NCBI RefSeq assembly: GCF_013402795.1
Contig: NZ_CP058595.1
Location: 655,501 to 719,500 of the forward strand
Source: Costertonia aggregata
Lineage (GTDB): Bacteria > Bacteroidota > Bacteroidia > Flavobacteriales > Flavobacteriaceae
DNA length: 64,000 nucleotides
Reading direction: 5' to 3'
The position numbers were made by a program, and so were the translations under genes. The notes below the pieces were generated by a model that was given only the letters and a program-made list of their open reading frames with translations, was not told where the DNA came from and ran no database searches. Positions 45,315 through 54,153 of this stretch are shown piece by piece (within the stretch, counting starts at the first letter, position 1; every line of letters starts with the position of its first letter).

Positions 45315-46778
45315 TTATTTGTTCAAATCTTTCAAAAGTTCCTTTACTATTTTAAAGTCATCAAAATCGGTACGCTTGCCATTAGTTTCTTGATAGGTCT
45401 CGTGGCCCTTGCCCGCCACCAAAATTATATCGTTGGCCATGGCCAATTGGCATGCCGTTTTGATGGCATGCTTTCTATTTTCTACAGATAAAGTTTTTTT
45501 TACGTTCTGCGCTTCTACTCCAGCCTCCATTTCTTCAATAATGGCCGAAGGCAGCTCCGTTCTTGGATTATCGGACGTAAAAATGGCCGTATTGCTCATT
45601 TCCGAAGCGATATGACCCATAACCGGACGCTTAGACTTGTCGCGATCACCACCACACCCCACGACGGTGATAACGTTTTCATTTCCAGTCCTTAATGTGT
45701 TAATTGTATCAAGCACATTTTTTAGCGCATCCGGCGTATGGGCATAATCAACAATAGCCGTTATTTTCTTTTTTGATATGTAATATTGAAATCTACCGTC
45801 GACATTTTCCAGCTCGCTCAACAAGCGAAGCGTCTCCAATTTTTCCAAGCCTAGCAAATCTGCCGTGGCGTATATGGCCAACATGTTATAGGCATTAAAA
45901 TGGCCTATTAATTTGCTCCAAAGTTCATTATCATCAATCTTCAACAATTGTCCGCTGAACTGGTTTTCCAAAATCTGTGCCCTATAATCGGCATAGGTTT
46001 TTAGGGCATAGGTCACCTTTTTTGCCTTGGTGTTCTGCAAAATGACCAAACCGTTCTTGTCATCAATATTGGTTAACGCAAACGCTTTTTTAGAAAGATT
46101 ATCGAATAATATTTTTTTGGTGTCCCTGTACTCGGCAAATGTTTTGTGATAATCCAAGTGGTCGTGCGAAAGGTTAGTGAAAATGGCACCTTCAAAAACC
46201 AATCCTTCTGTTCTTTTTTGATGAATACCGTGCGAACTTACCTCCATAAAACAATATTCCACACCTGCGTCGTTCATCAACGCCATGTGGCTATTTATCG
46301 TCAGAGCATCTGGAGTCGTTAAATTGGTGGGATATTCCGTATCATCAACCATAATTTTAATGGTAGATATCAATCCTACTTTATAACCTGCCTTTTTGAA
46401 AAGCTGATATAGCAAACTGGTTACCGTAGTTTTACCATTGGTACCTGTTACACCCACCAGTTTTAAGTTTTTTGAAGGAGTATTGTAGTAGTTAGATGCC
46501 ATTATGGCCAATGCAGCGTTGCCATTATTTACCTCTACATAAGTAATTTCGTTTACCAAATTCTCTGGCAATTGCTCACATATAACAGCTTTTGCCCCAG
46601 AATCTATCGCCGTTTCTATATAGGCATGACCGTCTACCACAGTGCCTTTTATGGCTACGAAAACATCATCTAGACCTACTTTTCTAGAATCAAAACAGAT
46701 GGCGTTAACCAAAATACCCGTAGATCCGCTAACGGCGGATATACCTACTCCATATAATATGTCCTTTAAAGAGTTCAA
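45315..46778 (-). CDS. murE: UDP-MurNAc-tripeptide ligase MurE (meso-diaminopimelate type)
   Basis: 487 residues. ATP loop GTNGKTTV (112-119), MEVSSHG, NLSHDHLDYH and DYAHTPDAL are Mur ligase motifs. SDNPRTE at about 400-406 contains the DNPR box that binds meso-diaminopimelate, so the third stem-peptide residue is probably mDAP. The start overlaps the PBP gene stop by 4 bp. Confidence 0.97.
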   Translation of the reverse strand: MNSLKDILYGVGISAVSGSTGILVNAICFDSRKVGLDDVFVAIKGTVVDGHAYIETAIDSGAKAVICEQLPENLVNEITYVEVNNGNAALAIMASNYYNTPSKNLKLVGVTGTNGKTTVTSLLYQLFKKAGYKVGLISTIKIMVDDTEYPTNLTTPDALTINSHMALMNDAGVEYCFMEVSSHGIHQKRTEGLVFEGAIFTNLSHDHLDYHKTFAEYRDTKKILFDNLSKKAFALTNIDDKNGLVILQNTKAKKVTYALKTYADYRAQILENQFSGQLLKIDDNELWSKLIGHFNAYNMLAIYATADLLGLEKLETLRLLSELENVDGRFQYYISKKKITAIVDYAHTPDALKNVLDTINTLRTGNENVITVVGCGGDRDKSKRPVMGHIASEMSNTAIFTSDNPRTELPSAIIEEMEAGVEAQNVKKTLSVENRKHAIKTACQLAMANDIILVAGKGHETYQETNGKRTDFDDFKIVKELLKDLNK

Positions 46779-48781
46779 GATAGCTCCAGTATTATTTTTT
46801 TCACTTCTTTTAAATCCGTTCCTTGAGAAATGGATTGTTTCCTTACTTTACCGTTCCCTTTTATTTCTACCTGCAGTCCTAAATTTTCCAATATTGAGAC
46901 GGCATCCATTCCACTCATACCCGTAACATTGGGTACTTCTTTATATTTTTTTTGCGATTGGGCATAATAGCTTTGGTATTTTTTATCCAGTTCGGGAGTT
47001 GGCGGTCTTAAAGAATCAACCTCATCTACCAAAGGGGATGTGGCATAAATTTTTTGGGCTACGGATTTAAAAACCGGGCCCGAAACATCGGCACCGTAAT
47101 ACCCCACTTTCTTGTCCGGCTCATGGATTACAACAATACAGGAATATTTGGGGTCGTCTGCAGGAAAGTATCCCGCAAACGTTGATATGTATTTCAACTT
47201 ATCTGGATCTTTGGATACATAGTTTTTTTGGGCAGTACCTGTTTTACCTGCCATAGAAAAATCGGAAGAATAGAGCCCATGGCCTGTACCATGCTTTTTT
47301 TCGACGGTGTTCTTCAACAATTGCCTTACCATACCTATGGTCTCCTGAGAGCATACGGACGGATTAATCACTTCTTTGTCAAACGCCAAAATAGTTCTGT
47401 TCCATTCCCTCACCTCTTTTATCAATCTAGGTTTCAACATCTCCCCGTCATTCGCGATTGCGTTATAAAAAGTCAACGTTTGCAATGGCGTCAACGAAAC
47501 CTCGTAGCCATGGGACATCCACGCTAGGGAAATACCGGACCAACCCTTATCCCCAGGATACCTGATTACAGGTTTGCCTTCTCCCTTTATCGGAAGGCCC
47601 AACTCTTTATGAAGTCCCATACGCATTAATCGATTCACGTACTTTTCGGGAGTTTCCTTATAATTATTATGGATTATTTTAGCAAAAGCGGTATTTGATG
47701 ATATCTCAAAGGCCTTACCAGCGGAGATTTTTCCGTAACCGCCCCATTTGGAATCACGTACCGTTCTATCATATACCTTAAACCTACCATTTTCGGTATC
47801 TATGACCGTAGATGTATCTATGACCTTATCTTCCAAAGCGGCCACCATCGACATTAATTTAAAAGTGGAGCCCGGTTCATGAGATTCCCCAACGGCATAG
47901 TTCAACCTTTCATAATATTTTCCATCGGGTGTTCTTCCCAAATTGGAAATCGCCTTGATTTCACCTGTCTTGGTTTCCATCACGATAACACAACCATGGT
48001 CGGCCTTATAATGCTCCAATTGTTTCAACAGGGCATGATGTGCAATATCTTGGATATTGATATCAATCGTAGAAATCACATCATAGCCATCCCTGGGCTC
48101 AACAATATTTTCTTGACCAATGGGTTTCCATTGGCCCTTGGCGATCTTTTGCTTTAACCTTTTACCTTCATCGCCCCTTAAATAATCCCCAAATGCACCT
48201 TCTAGCCCTACTCGGGTGATGTACCCATTTTCATCAATACGCTCATAGCCGACACTACGTTCGGCAATCTTCCCCAACGGATGTTCGCGAACAATTTTCT
48301 GCTCAACAATGAGCCCGCCCCTGTAAGGCCCTTTATTGAACAAGGGGAAATCCTTAACCGCCATATACTCGGAATAATCCAAATTACGGGCAATCAAGGC
48401 ATATCTATTTTTGTTGGCCTTTGCCTTTCTAAACAGTCTTTGATAATGTGACGATGATTTCCCTAACAACTTTGAAAGTTTATCGGAAAGGGGCTTTACA
48501 TTTTCTTGAAAATCATCGTTTTTGACCGTAACGGCATCAAACCTAATAGTATACCGAGATACAGAAGTCGCCAAAAGACTACCATCATCTGAATATAGAT
48601 TACCGCGTGCCGGCTCAATAGTGAACATTTTTTCAGTACGCTTTTCGGCCAATTCTTTATACTTGTCACCATCTACCATTTGAATGCTTACCAGCTTCAC
48701 CACAACGGCGGCCGCAAACAGAAACAAGCAAGTCGCTACTATATATAATCGGGTCAGTATGTTTTTTTCGGTCGTGGCCAC
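46775..48781 (-). CDS. ftsI: Septal penicillin-binding protein (FtsI/PBP3) with PASTA domain
   Basis: 668 residues. One N-terminal membrane helix, a PBP dimerisation domain and a transpeptidase domain with SxxK (GSTFK, about 304), SxN (SSN, about 361) and KTG (AGKTGTAQ, about 512). A single C-terminal PASTA domain (VPNVTGMSGMDAVSILENLGL) is present, as is usual in Bacteroidota PBPs but absent from E. coli FtsI. It cross-links septal peptidoglycan and works with FtsW. It directly follows the FtsL-like gene. Confidence 0.96.
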   Translation of the reverse strand: MATTEKNILTRLYIVATCLFLFAAAVVVKLVSIQMVDGDKYKELAEKRTEKMFTIEPARGNLYSDDGSLLATSVSRYTIRFDAVTVKNDDFQENVKPLSDKLSKLLGKSSSHYQRLFRKAKANKNRYALIARNLDYSEYMAVKDFPLFNKGPYRGGLIVEQKIVREHPLGKIAERSVGYERIDENGYITRVGLEGAFGDYLRGDEGKRLKQKIAKGQWKPIGQENIVEPRDGYDVISTIDINIQDIAHHALLKQLEHYKADHGCVIVMETKTGEIKAISNLGRTPDGKYYERLNYAVGESHEPGSTFKLMSMVAALEDKVIDTSTVIDTENGRFKVYDRTVRDSKWGGYGKISAGKAFEISSNTAFAKIIHNNYKETPEKYVNRLMRMGLHKELGLPIKGEGKPVIRYPGDKGWSGISLAWMSHGYEVSLTPLQTLTFYNAIANDGEMLKPRLIKEVREWNRTILAFDKEVINPSVCSQETIGMVRQLLKNTVEKKHGTGHGLYSSDFSMAGKTGTAQKNYVSKDPDKLKYISTFAGYFPADDPKYSCIVVIHEPDKKVGYYGADVSGPVFKSVAQKIYATSPLVDEVDSLRPPTPELDKKYQSYYAQSQKKYKEVPNVTGMSGMDAVSILENLGLQVEIKGNGKVRKQSISQGTDLKEVKKIILELS

Positions 48782-49111
48782 TTATTCGCTTATCGTTTTT
48801 ACCCTAATTTTTTTAGGCGGTGTTTTGGACGGGTACAATTCGTCCTTTTCCAGAATCTCGGTGATCTTTGATTCCAATTTCAAGCGCTGTACGTCTTTAT
48901 GCACATCTACATATTCGCTTCTCAATTCTTTTACCTCTTCATTTAAAGCCGCAATTTCATGTACCTTTTTATCCGCACTGTGAGAGCTCGCTATCATGAC
49001 AACGGCCAAAAAAGAGGTAAATATGATAAACAACCAGTTCTTGGGCGCATCACCGCTCACCAAAAACTTTCCTTTTAAAATGTTGAGTATGTTGTTTTTC
49101 ATCAATCGCAA
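48782..49111 (-). CDS. FtsL-like cell division protein
   Basis: 109 residues. A short cytoplasmic tail, one membrane helix at about 26-42 and a coiled coil (KVHEIAALNEEVKELRSEYVDVHKDVQRLKLES) form the bitopic topology of FtsL. Sequence identity between FtsL proteins is low, so position between rsmH and the PBP gene is the main support. It would help assemble the divisome with FtsQ. Confidence 0.85.
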   Translation of the reverse strand: MRLMKNNILNILKGKFLVSGDAPKNWLFIIFTSFLAVVMIASSHSADKKVHEIAALNEEVKELRSEYVDVHKDVQRLKLESKITEILEKDELYPSKTPPKKIRVKTISE

Positions 49112-49118
49112 TATGGGT

Positions 49119-50015
49119 TTACAACTTTTCCGCTATCCTTAATTTGGCACTCCGGGCTCTATTATTGTTTTGTATTTCTTGTCTCGACGGGACTATCATT
49201 TGCCCTACCTTTTTAAATGGGACATCAATATTTCCATAAAAATCCTTTTCGGGCTCTCCTTCAAATTGCCCTGCCCGTATAAATCGTTTTACCAGCCTAT
49301 CTTCCAAGGAATGATAACTTATAACACTTAACCGCCCTCCCTTATCCAGCAAACTATGGGTTTGCTCCAAGAATTCCTTTATGACCTGAATTTCTTGATT
49401 TACCTCAATACGTATGGCTTGATATATCTGCGCCAAGATTTTGTGCTCCCTGTGCTTTGGTAAAAACCGAGCCAAAACCCCTTTTAACCTTTCGGTTGTT
49501 TTTATGGGTGATTTTTCTCGATCCTCCAATACCTTCTTTGCAATCGCATTGGCATTTCTTAAATCACCATATTGAAAGAAAACCCTTCGCAAATCATCAA
49601 ATTCATAATCATTGATGACATCATAAGCCGAAATTGTATTGCGCTTGCTCATACGCATATCCAAATCTGCATCAAAACGAGTTGAAAAGCCACGTTCCGC
49701 TTTATCGAATTGATGCGAGGATACCCCAAAATCCGCAAGAATACCATCAACCTTTCTTATGCCATAGAACTTTAAATATTGTGCGATATACCTGAAATTC
49801 TCATTGATGAGCGTAAAACGATCATCATCCAATGTGTTTTCAAGTGCATCCTCATCGTGGTCAAAAGCGAAAAGTTTACCATCGCTCCCCAAGCGTTTCA
49901 ATATTTCCGTGGAATGTCCGCCACCACCAAAAGTGACATCCACATACACTCCGCTTTCTTTAATATTTAGCCCGTCAACGGACTCGCTCAACAAAACAGG
50001 ATTATGATACATCAT
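49119..50015 (-). CDS. rsmH: 16S rRNA m4C1402 methyltransferase RsmH (MraW)
   Basis: About 298 residues from the start giving MMYHNPVLLSES. An ATG 12 bp earlier is also possible. SAM-binding VDVTFGGGGHS, FAFDHDEDA, ILADFGVSSHQFD and the C-terminal ISYHSLEDRLVKRF are classic RsmH motifs. It methylates 16S rRNA in the ribosomal P site. The start lies within the last codons of mraZ in another frame, so the two are translationally coupled. Confidence 0.96.
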   Translation of the reverse strand: MMYHNPVLLSESVDGLNIKESGVYVDVTFGGGGHSTEILKRLGSDGKLFAFDHDEDALENTLDDDRFTLINENFRYIAQYLKFYGIRKVDGILADFGVSSHQFDKAERGFSTRFDADLDMRMSKRNTISAYDVINDYEFDDLRRVFFQYGDLRNANAIAKKVLEDREKSPIKTTERLKGVLARFLPKHREHKILAQIYQAIRIEVNQEIQVIKEFLEQTHSLLDKGGRLSVISYHSLEDRLVKRFIRAGQFEGEPEKDFYGNIDVPFKKVGQMIVPSRQEIQNNNRARSAKLRIAEKL

Positions 50016-50469
50016 CGTCCCCGTCATCTCCCATTACCTCTTCGGCCAAAGCCGCAAAATCCTCGGTTGTCTCCTCTAGCACCTTTTCATAACTCTCCTT
50101 GTCCCAGATCTCTACAATATTTATTGCAGAACTCAATACCACTTCCTTTTTTATATTGGCGACTTCCACCAAATTTTTGGGAATGAGCAATCTACCTGCC
50201 CCATCAATCTCAACAATCTTTACCCCAGCAGAGAATCTTCGTATAAAATCATTGTTCTTTTGTTTGAACTTGTTCTTCTTGTTCATCTTTTCCATAAGCA
50301 AATTGTACTCGCTCATAGGATACAATTCCAAGCAATTCCTGAACACCGATCTTTTGATGACAAAACCTTCATTTATAATAGGAGACATCTGATTTTTTAG
50401 GGCAACAGGCATCATTACCCTACCTTTGGCATCAGCTTTACAATCATATGCTCCAATGAAATTGACCAC
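50002..50469 (-). CDS. mraZ: Transcriptional regulator MraZ
   Basis: 155 residues with two AbrB-like MraZ units, the first with FIGAYDCKADAKGRVMMPVAL and the second with VEIDGAGRLLIPKNLVEVA. MraZ binds repeated boxes before its own gene and represses the dcw operon in other bacteria. Three TTACCAC repeats with a 10-bp period lie 49-75 bp upstream of the start, consistent with autoregulation. It is the first gene of the operon. Confidence 0.96.
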   Translation of the reverse strand: MVNFIGAYDCKADAKGRVMMPVALKNQMSPIINEGFVIKRSVFRNCLELYPMSEYNLLMEKMNKKNKFKQKNNDFIRRFSAGVKIVEIDGAGRLLIPKNLVEVANIKKEVVLSSAINIVEIWDKESYEKVLEETTEDFAALAEEVMGDDGDDDVS

Positions 50470-50500
50470 TTAAAATCGTTGATTCTATTACTTAATAACT

Positions 50501-50508
50501 CAAAACTA
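50501..50508 (-). promoter_or_regulatory. Promoter -7 element of the dcw operon
   Basis: On the minus strand TAGTTTTG matches the Bacteroidota -7 consensus TAnnTTTG exactly. It lies 31 bp before the mraZ start, with the MraZ boxes directly upstream across the expected -33 region. Confidence 0.6.
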
Positions 50509-50517
50509 CAAATTTTA

Positions 50518-50544
50518 TTACCACATTTTACCACAAATTACCAC
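50518..50544 (-). promoter_or_regulatory. Candidate MraZ boxes
   Basis: Three copies of GTGGTAA on the minus strand (TTACCAC at 50518, 50528 and 50538) have a strict 10-bp period. Known MraZ sites are short TGGG-like direct repeats with the same period. The word here is TGGTA. Binding would cover the dcw promoter. Confidence 0.65.
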
Positions 50545-50683
50545 TTTGTTAATAAATTTTGACATTTGTGACATAAATCCGATGATATTTGCCTGGTATG
50601 GTTAGGTGTTCTGCATTTTTGAAAAACATGAAGAATACAGCTCACAATTGTTTTTGAGCATACTGGTATTATTTGGAAATGTC

Positions 50684-50691
50684 TATATTTG
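50684..50691 (+). promoter_or_regulatory. Promoter -7 element of the hydrolase-engB operon
   Basis: TATATTTG matches TAnnTTTG and lies 26 bp before the hydrolase ATG. The -33 TTG is not well conserved. Confidence 0.5.
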
Positions 50692-50716
50692 CGATTGTTG
50701 AGCAGAAGAATCCTGA

Positions 50717-51481
50717 ATGGAAGAAAAGATTATTACCGACGGTAAGTACAAGTATATTGAGATAGGGGAAGGCACACCTATCATTATTTTGCACGGGCTT
50801 ATGGGCGGATTGAGTAATTTTCAAGGTGTAGCGCACCATTTTCCCGAAAAAGGCTATAAAGTCTTGATTCCCGAACTTCCCATTTACGATATGCCCATGC
50901 TCAGGACAAACGTAAAGAGCTTTGCAAAATTCTTGGAACGCTTCATAGAGTTCAAGGGATTGAAAGATGTTATTCTTTTGGGCAATTCGTTAGGCGGCCA
51001 TATTGGGCTTTTACACACCAAACTGTACCCAGAAATGGTAAAAGCCCTTGTAATTACCGGTAGTTCTGGGCTTTACGAAAGTGCCATGGGCGACGGTTTC
51101 CCCAGAAGGGGCGATTATGAATTCATAAAAAAGAAAGCCCAAGATGTTTTTTATGATCCGGCCGTGGCCACCAAGGAAATCGTTGATGAAGTGTTTGCAA
51201 CGGTAAATGACCGTATGAAATTGGTAAAAACACTAGCAATAGCCAAAAGTGCCATTAGGCATAACATGTCAAAAGACCTTCCGAAAATGAAAACGCCCAC
51301 TTGTATAATATGGGGCGAAGATGATAATGTTACCCCGCCAAAAGTGGCTACCGAGTTTCATGAGCTATTGCCCGATTCAGATTTGTTCTGGATAAAAAAA
51401 TGTGGTCACGCCCCCATGATGGAGCATCCCGACGAATTCAACGCTATTTTGGATACTTGGCTAGAAAAGCGGAATTTCTAA
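50717..51481 (+). CDS. Alpha/beta-fold hydrolase
   Basis: 254 residues. Oxyanion-region HGLMGG, nucleophile elbow GNSLGG (catalytic Ser), the Asp in WGEDDNVTPP and the His in CGHAPMMEHP form a complete triad. No signal peptide, so it acts in the cytoplasm. It lies 11 bp upstream of engB and is divergent from the dcw operon. Substrate unknown. Confidence 0.92.
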   Translation: MEEKIITDGKYKYIEIGEGTPIIILHGLMGGLSNFQGVAHHFPEKGYKVLIPELPIYDMPMLRTNVKSFAKFLERFIEFKGLKDVILLGNSLGGHIGLLHTKLYPEMVKALVITGSSGLYESAMGDGFPRRGDYEFIKKKAQDVFYDPAVATKEIVDEVFATVNDRMKLVKTLAIAKSAIRHNMSKDLPKMKTPTCIIWGEDDNVTPPKVATEFHELLPDSDLFWIKKCGHAPMMEHPDEFNAILDTWLEKRNF

Positions 51482-51491
51482 AATCTTACAG

Positions 51492-52118
51492 ATGAAAATA
51501 AAGTCTGCCGACTTTGTAATCAGTAATTCGGACGTATCCAAATGTCCAAAAGAACCATTGCCTGAATACGCCTTTATTGGCCGATCCAACGTAGGGAAAT
51601 CTTCCCTGATCAATATGCTCATGGAGCGCAAAAACTTGGCAAAAACATCAGGGCGTCCCGGAAAAACCCAGTTGATAAACCATTTTAAAGTGAACAATAA
51701 TTGGTTTTTGGTAGATTTACCAGGATATGGCTATGCACGGGTATCCAAAAAAGACAAAAAAACTTTTCAAAAATACATTACCAATTATTTTGAACAGCGC
51801 GAACAACTGGTTTGCTCTTTTGTACTGGTAGATATTAGACACGAACCCCAGAAAATAGACATGGAGTTTATGGAATGGATGGGAGAAAACGGCATTCCTT
51901 TTTGTATAGTTTTCACCAAGGCCGACAAGCTAAAACCAAAGGCTATCGAGAAGAATGTTGGGGCTTACCTTCAAAAGCTATTGGAAGACGCCTGGGAAGA
52001 AACACCACGGCATTTTGTAACATCGAGCAACAATTCGTTTGGGCGTGAGGAACTGCTTTCTTTCATAGATATCATAAATACTGATTTTAAAAAGGAGAAC
52101 CAAGGGGATTTTACGTGA
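51492..52118 (+). CDS. engB: Ribosome biogenesis GTPase EngB (YsxC/YihA)
   Basis: 208 residues. GTPase motifs G1 GRSNVGKSS, G2-like SGRPGKTQLINHF, G3 DLPGYGYA, G4 TKADK and a C-terminal SSNNSFGREEL. EngB assists assembly of the large ribosomal subunit. The 3' end overlaps the convergent gene by 8 bp. Confidence 0.96.
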   Translation: MKIKSADFVISNSDVSKCPKEPLPEYAFIGRSNVGKSSLINMLMERKNLAKTSGRPGKTQLINHFKVNNNWFLVDLPGYGYARVSKKDKKTFQKYITNYFEQREQLVCSFVLVDIRHEPQKIDMEFMEWMGENGIPFCIVFTKADKLKPKAIEKNVGAYLQKLLEDAWEETPRHFVTSSNNSFGREELLSFIDIINTDFKKENQGDFT

Positions 52119-52491
52119 CGCGCCGAAATAATTCTAGCCTCTCACCAATCAGTGCGATAAGCTCCTCAGCATTTTTTAAAGCATTCAACTCATCGGTTTT
52201 TATAAAAACTTCCAAGTCGGTTTTTGTTTCTGTCAAGACAATGGGAAAGGTATATTTATACCCAAACTTGGATTTATGGGATTTTGCAAATTCATCTTTA
52301 TGTAAGAATTCCATTTTCAAATCAGTGTTTTTCCGAAATTTTTTCCAAACAAGGTTTTCGGTAAAGACCCCATAGGTAATATCACAAAGGCTGCATTCAT
52401 ATGTTTTGGGGCTAAATATTTTATGGGCGCTGTCTACAATAGTATTTTGTAAACCAGAATTTGCATTGTAAATAAAAACAAGTTTTTGCAT
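52111..52491 (-). CDS. Conserved hypothetical cytoplasmic protein
   Basis: 126 residues, no signal peptide or membrane helix. The N-terminus (KLVFIYNANSGLQNTIVDSAHK) and a CSLCDITYG motif are distinctive, and the two cysteines could be functional. Proteins with this start are, from memory, common next to housekeeping genes in Bacteroidota but have no assigned role. It is convergent with engB and overlaps its end by 8 bp. Confidence 0.75.
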   Translation of the reverse strand: MQKLVFIYNANSGLQNTIVDSAHKIFSPKTYECSLCDITYGVFTENLVWKKFRKNTDLKMEFLHKDEFAKSHKSKFGYKYTFPIVLTETKTDLEVFIKTDELNALKNAEELIALIGERLELFRRVT

Positions 52492-52631
52492 GGTGTTATT
52501 CTTTTGATGATATCGTATGATCCAAAAGCAAGCGAAAAAGGTTAAATCTGCATTTCAACGCTAGTGCGAGAGTACTTTAAATCCCGATTATTGAGTAAAG
52601 TTATATATTTATTGAATGAACAATCGATAAA

Positions 52632-53372
52632 ATGAAGAAGAACCAACTATTTATATATATCGTTTTCATCCTGTTTCAGATACAATGTAAGTCAACACAA
52701 AAACAAATAACTTACAGCTCGGATACACTACAAATATTACCCGCTTCCCCAAATAGTTTTATCCATATTTCTTATTTGAATACCGATGATTTTGGCAGAG
52801 TAGCCTGCAATGGGCTATTGTTCATAAACGATGGCGAGGTGGCCATTTTTGACACCCCAACAAATGAAACTGCCACAGCAGAATTACTGGATTGGATACA
52901 AAATGATTTAAAATGCACCGTTTCTGCCGTTGTCATCAATCATTTTCATGAAGATTGTCTGGGAGGCCTCAACACCTTCAGCAAACAAGGTATTCCCTCA
53001 TTTGCCAGCGCCAAAACCATAACACTCGCCAAAGAACAAGGTTGGCCAATACCCGAGATAGCTTTTGAAAATAGTATGGAAATCGAAATAGGCTCTTCAA
53101 AAATCATGAACAAGTTTTTTGGCGAGGCACACACAAAAGATAATATTGTAAGCTATATTCCTGACGAAAATCTATTGTTTGCAGGTTGTATGGTAAAATC
53201 GATCGGTGCCACAAAAGGATATTTGGGTGATGCCAATACCCATACATGGAGCAAAACAATATCAAAAGTCAAAGAAGCTTATCCAGACCTAAAATTTGTT
53301 ATTCCGGGCCATGAAAAACATGGAGGTAGCGAATTATTGGATTACACCATAGATCTTTTCAAAAAACAATAA
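52632..53372 (+). CDS. Subclass B1 metallo-beta-lactamase, predicted lipoprotein
   Basis: 246 residues. All zinc ligands of subclass B1 are present: HFHED (His 104, His 106, Asp 108), His 167 in GEAHTKDN, Cys 186 in AGCMVKS and His 227 in PGHEKHG. The signal peptide ends with a Cys at position 19 (IQCKS), so the enzyme may be lipid-anchored, as in NDM-1. Such enzymes hydrolyse penicillins and carbapenems. It is a single gene with its own 140-bp upstream gap and no mobile element nearby, so it looks intrinsic to the chromosome. Confidence 0.93.
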   Translation: MKKNQLFIYIVFILFQIQCKSTQKQITYSSDTLQILPASPNSFIHISYLNTDDFGRVACNGLLFINDGEVAIFDTPTNETATAELLDWIQNDLKCTVSAVVINHFHEDCLGGLNTFSKQGIPSFASAKTITLAKEQGWPIPEIAFENSMEIEIGSSKIMNKFFGEAHTKDNIVSYIPDENLLFAGCMVKSIGATKGYLGDANTHTWSKTISKVKEAYPDLKFVIPGHEKHGGSELLDYTIDLFKKQ

Positions 53373-53403
53373 AATACCGTTCCTTTACTATGATTTTAAT
53401 CTC

Positions 53404-53411
53404 TACATTTG
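53404..53411 (+). promoter_or_regulatory. Promoter -7 element of the CheY-like gene
   Basis: TACATTTG matches TAnnTTTG and lies only 9 bp before the ATG of the CheY-like gene, so the transcript would have almost no leader. Confidence 0.5.
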
Positions 53412-53420
53412 CCAAATCGC

Positions 53421-53816
53421 ATGAAACCGATAATCTACATTATAGACGATAATCTGGTGTCGCAATTTGCAACGCGAATTGTTATGGAGCAATCCCAAAT
53501 CCCATGCACGGTATCTTGTTTTGATGATGGCGAAGCCGCATTCAACGCATTAAACGCCGCTTTTACCAACAATAGCGATATTCCGGATATTCTTTTGTTG
53601 GATTTGAACATGCCCAAAATGGATGGATGGGAATTTCTGGAAAAATTCAAGGCATTGGAATATGATACCGATAAAATAGAAATATTCATCATATCATCGT
53701 TTACCAACTCCCAAGATAGAAATAAAACACAGGAAAATCCCCATGTTGCCGGTTATTTTGAAAAACCTTTGTCTAAGGGCAACCTGGATAAAATCCTACT
53801 TTCCAAAACACGGTAG
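53421..53816 (+). CDS. Stand-alone receiver-domain (CheY-like) response regulator
   Basis: About 131 residues from the ATG giving MKPIIYIIDDN. The open frame extends 12 bp to a TTG inside the promoter box. Acidic pair IIDDN, phosphoacceptor Asp in LLLDLNMPKMDGWEF, Ser in FIISSFTN and Lys in FEKPLSKG are all intact. There is no output domain, so it acts by protein contact. Its stop is one base from the convergent gldC stop. Confidence 0.92.
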   Translation: MKPIIYIIDDNLVSQFATRIVMEQSQIPCTVSCFDDGEAAFNALNAAFTNNSDIPDILLLDLNMPKMDGWEFLEKFKALEYDTDKIEIFIISSFTNSQDRNKTQENPHVAGYFEKPLSKGNLDKILLSKTR

Positions 53817-53817
53817 A

Positions 53818-54153
53818 TTATTCCTTTAGATTGAGCTTATCGGCGAAGTACTCGCAAAAATCCTTCATGGTAGCCGTCATTTTTTCATCTTGCGTTGCTT
53901 TCATGAACGTGTCGGACAAGGAAACCAGTGTTTGATGAAAAAATATTTTCATCTCGTCAACGGGCATGTCCTTGGTCCATAGGTCTATTTTGAGCGATTC
54001 TTTGTTTTTGCTGTCCCAAACCGACAACAACATGGCTTTTGCCTCTTCATGGTCTATACCACCATCTTGTGCGGACCAATGCAGTGTTTCTGGAACACGA
54101 TTGTCATCCAACCCGACTTTTAATGTTATTTCCGATTCGTGGAGCTTTGCCAT
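53818..54153 (-). CDS. gldC: Gliding motility protein GldC
   Basis: 111 residues, soluble. The start (MAKLHESEITLKVGLDDNRVPETLHWSA) and the end (FCEYFADKLNLKE) match what I know of GldC from Flavobacterium. GldC is associated with gliding and with type IX secretion-linked motility, but its molecular role is unknown. It begins directly after the gldB stop, so the two are one operon. Confidence 0.93.
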   Translation of the reverse strand: MAKLHESEITLKVGLDDNRVPETLHWSAQDGGIDHEEAKAMLLSVWDSKNKESLKIDLWTKDMPVDEMKIFFHQTLVSLSDTFMKATQDEKMTATMKDFCEYFADKLNLKE

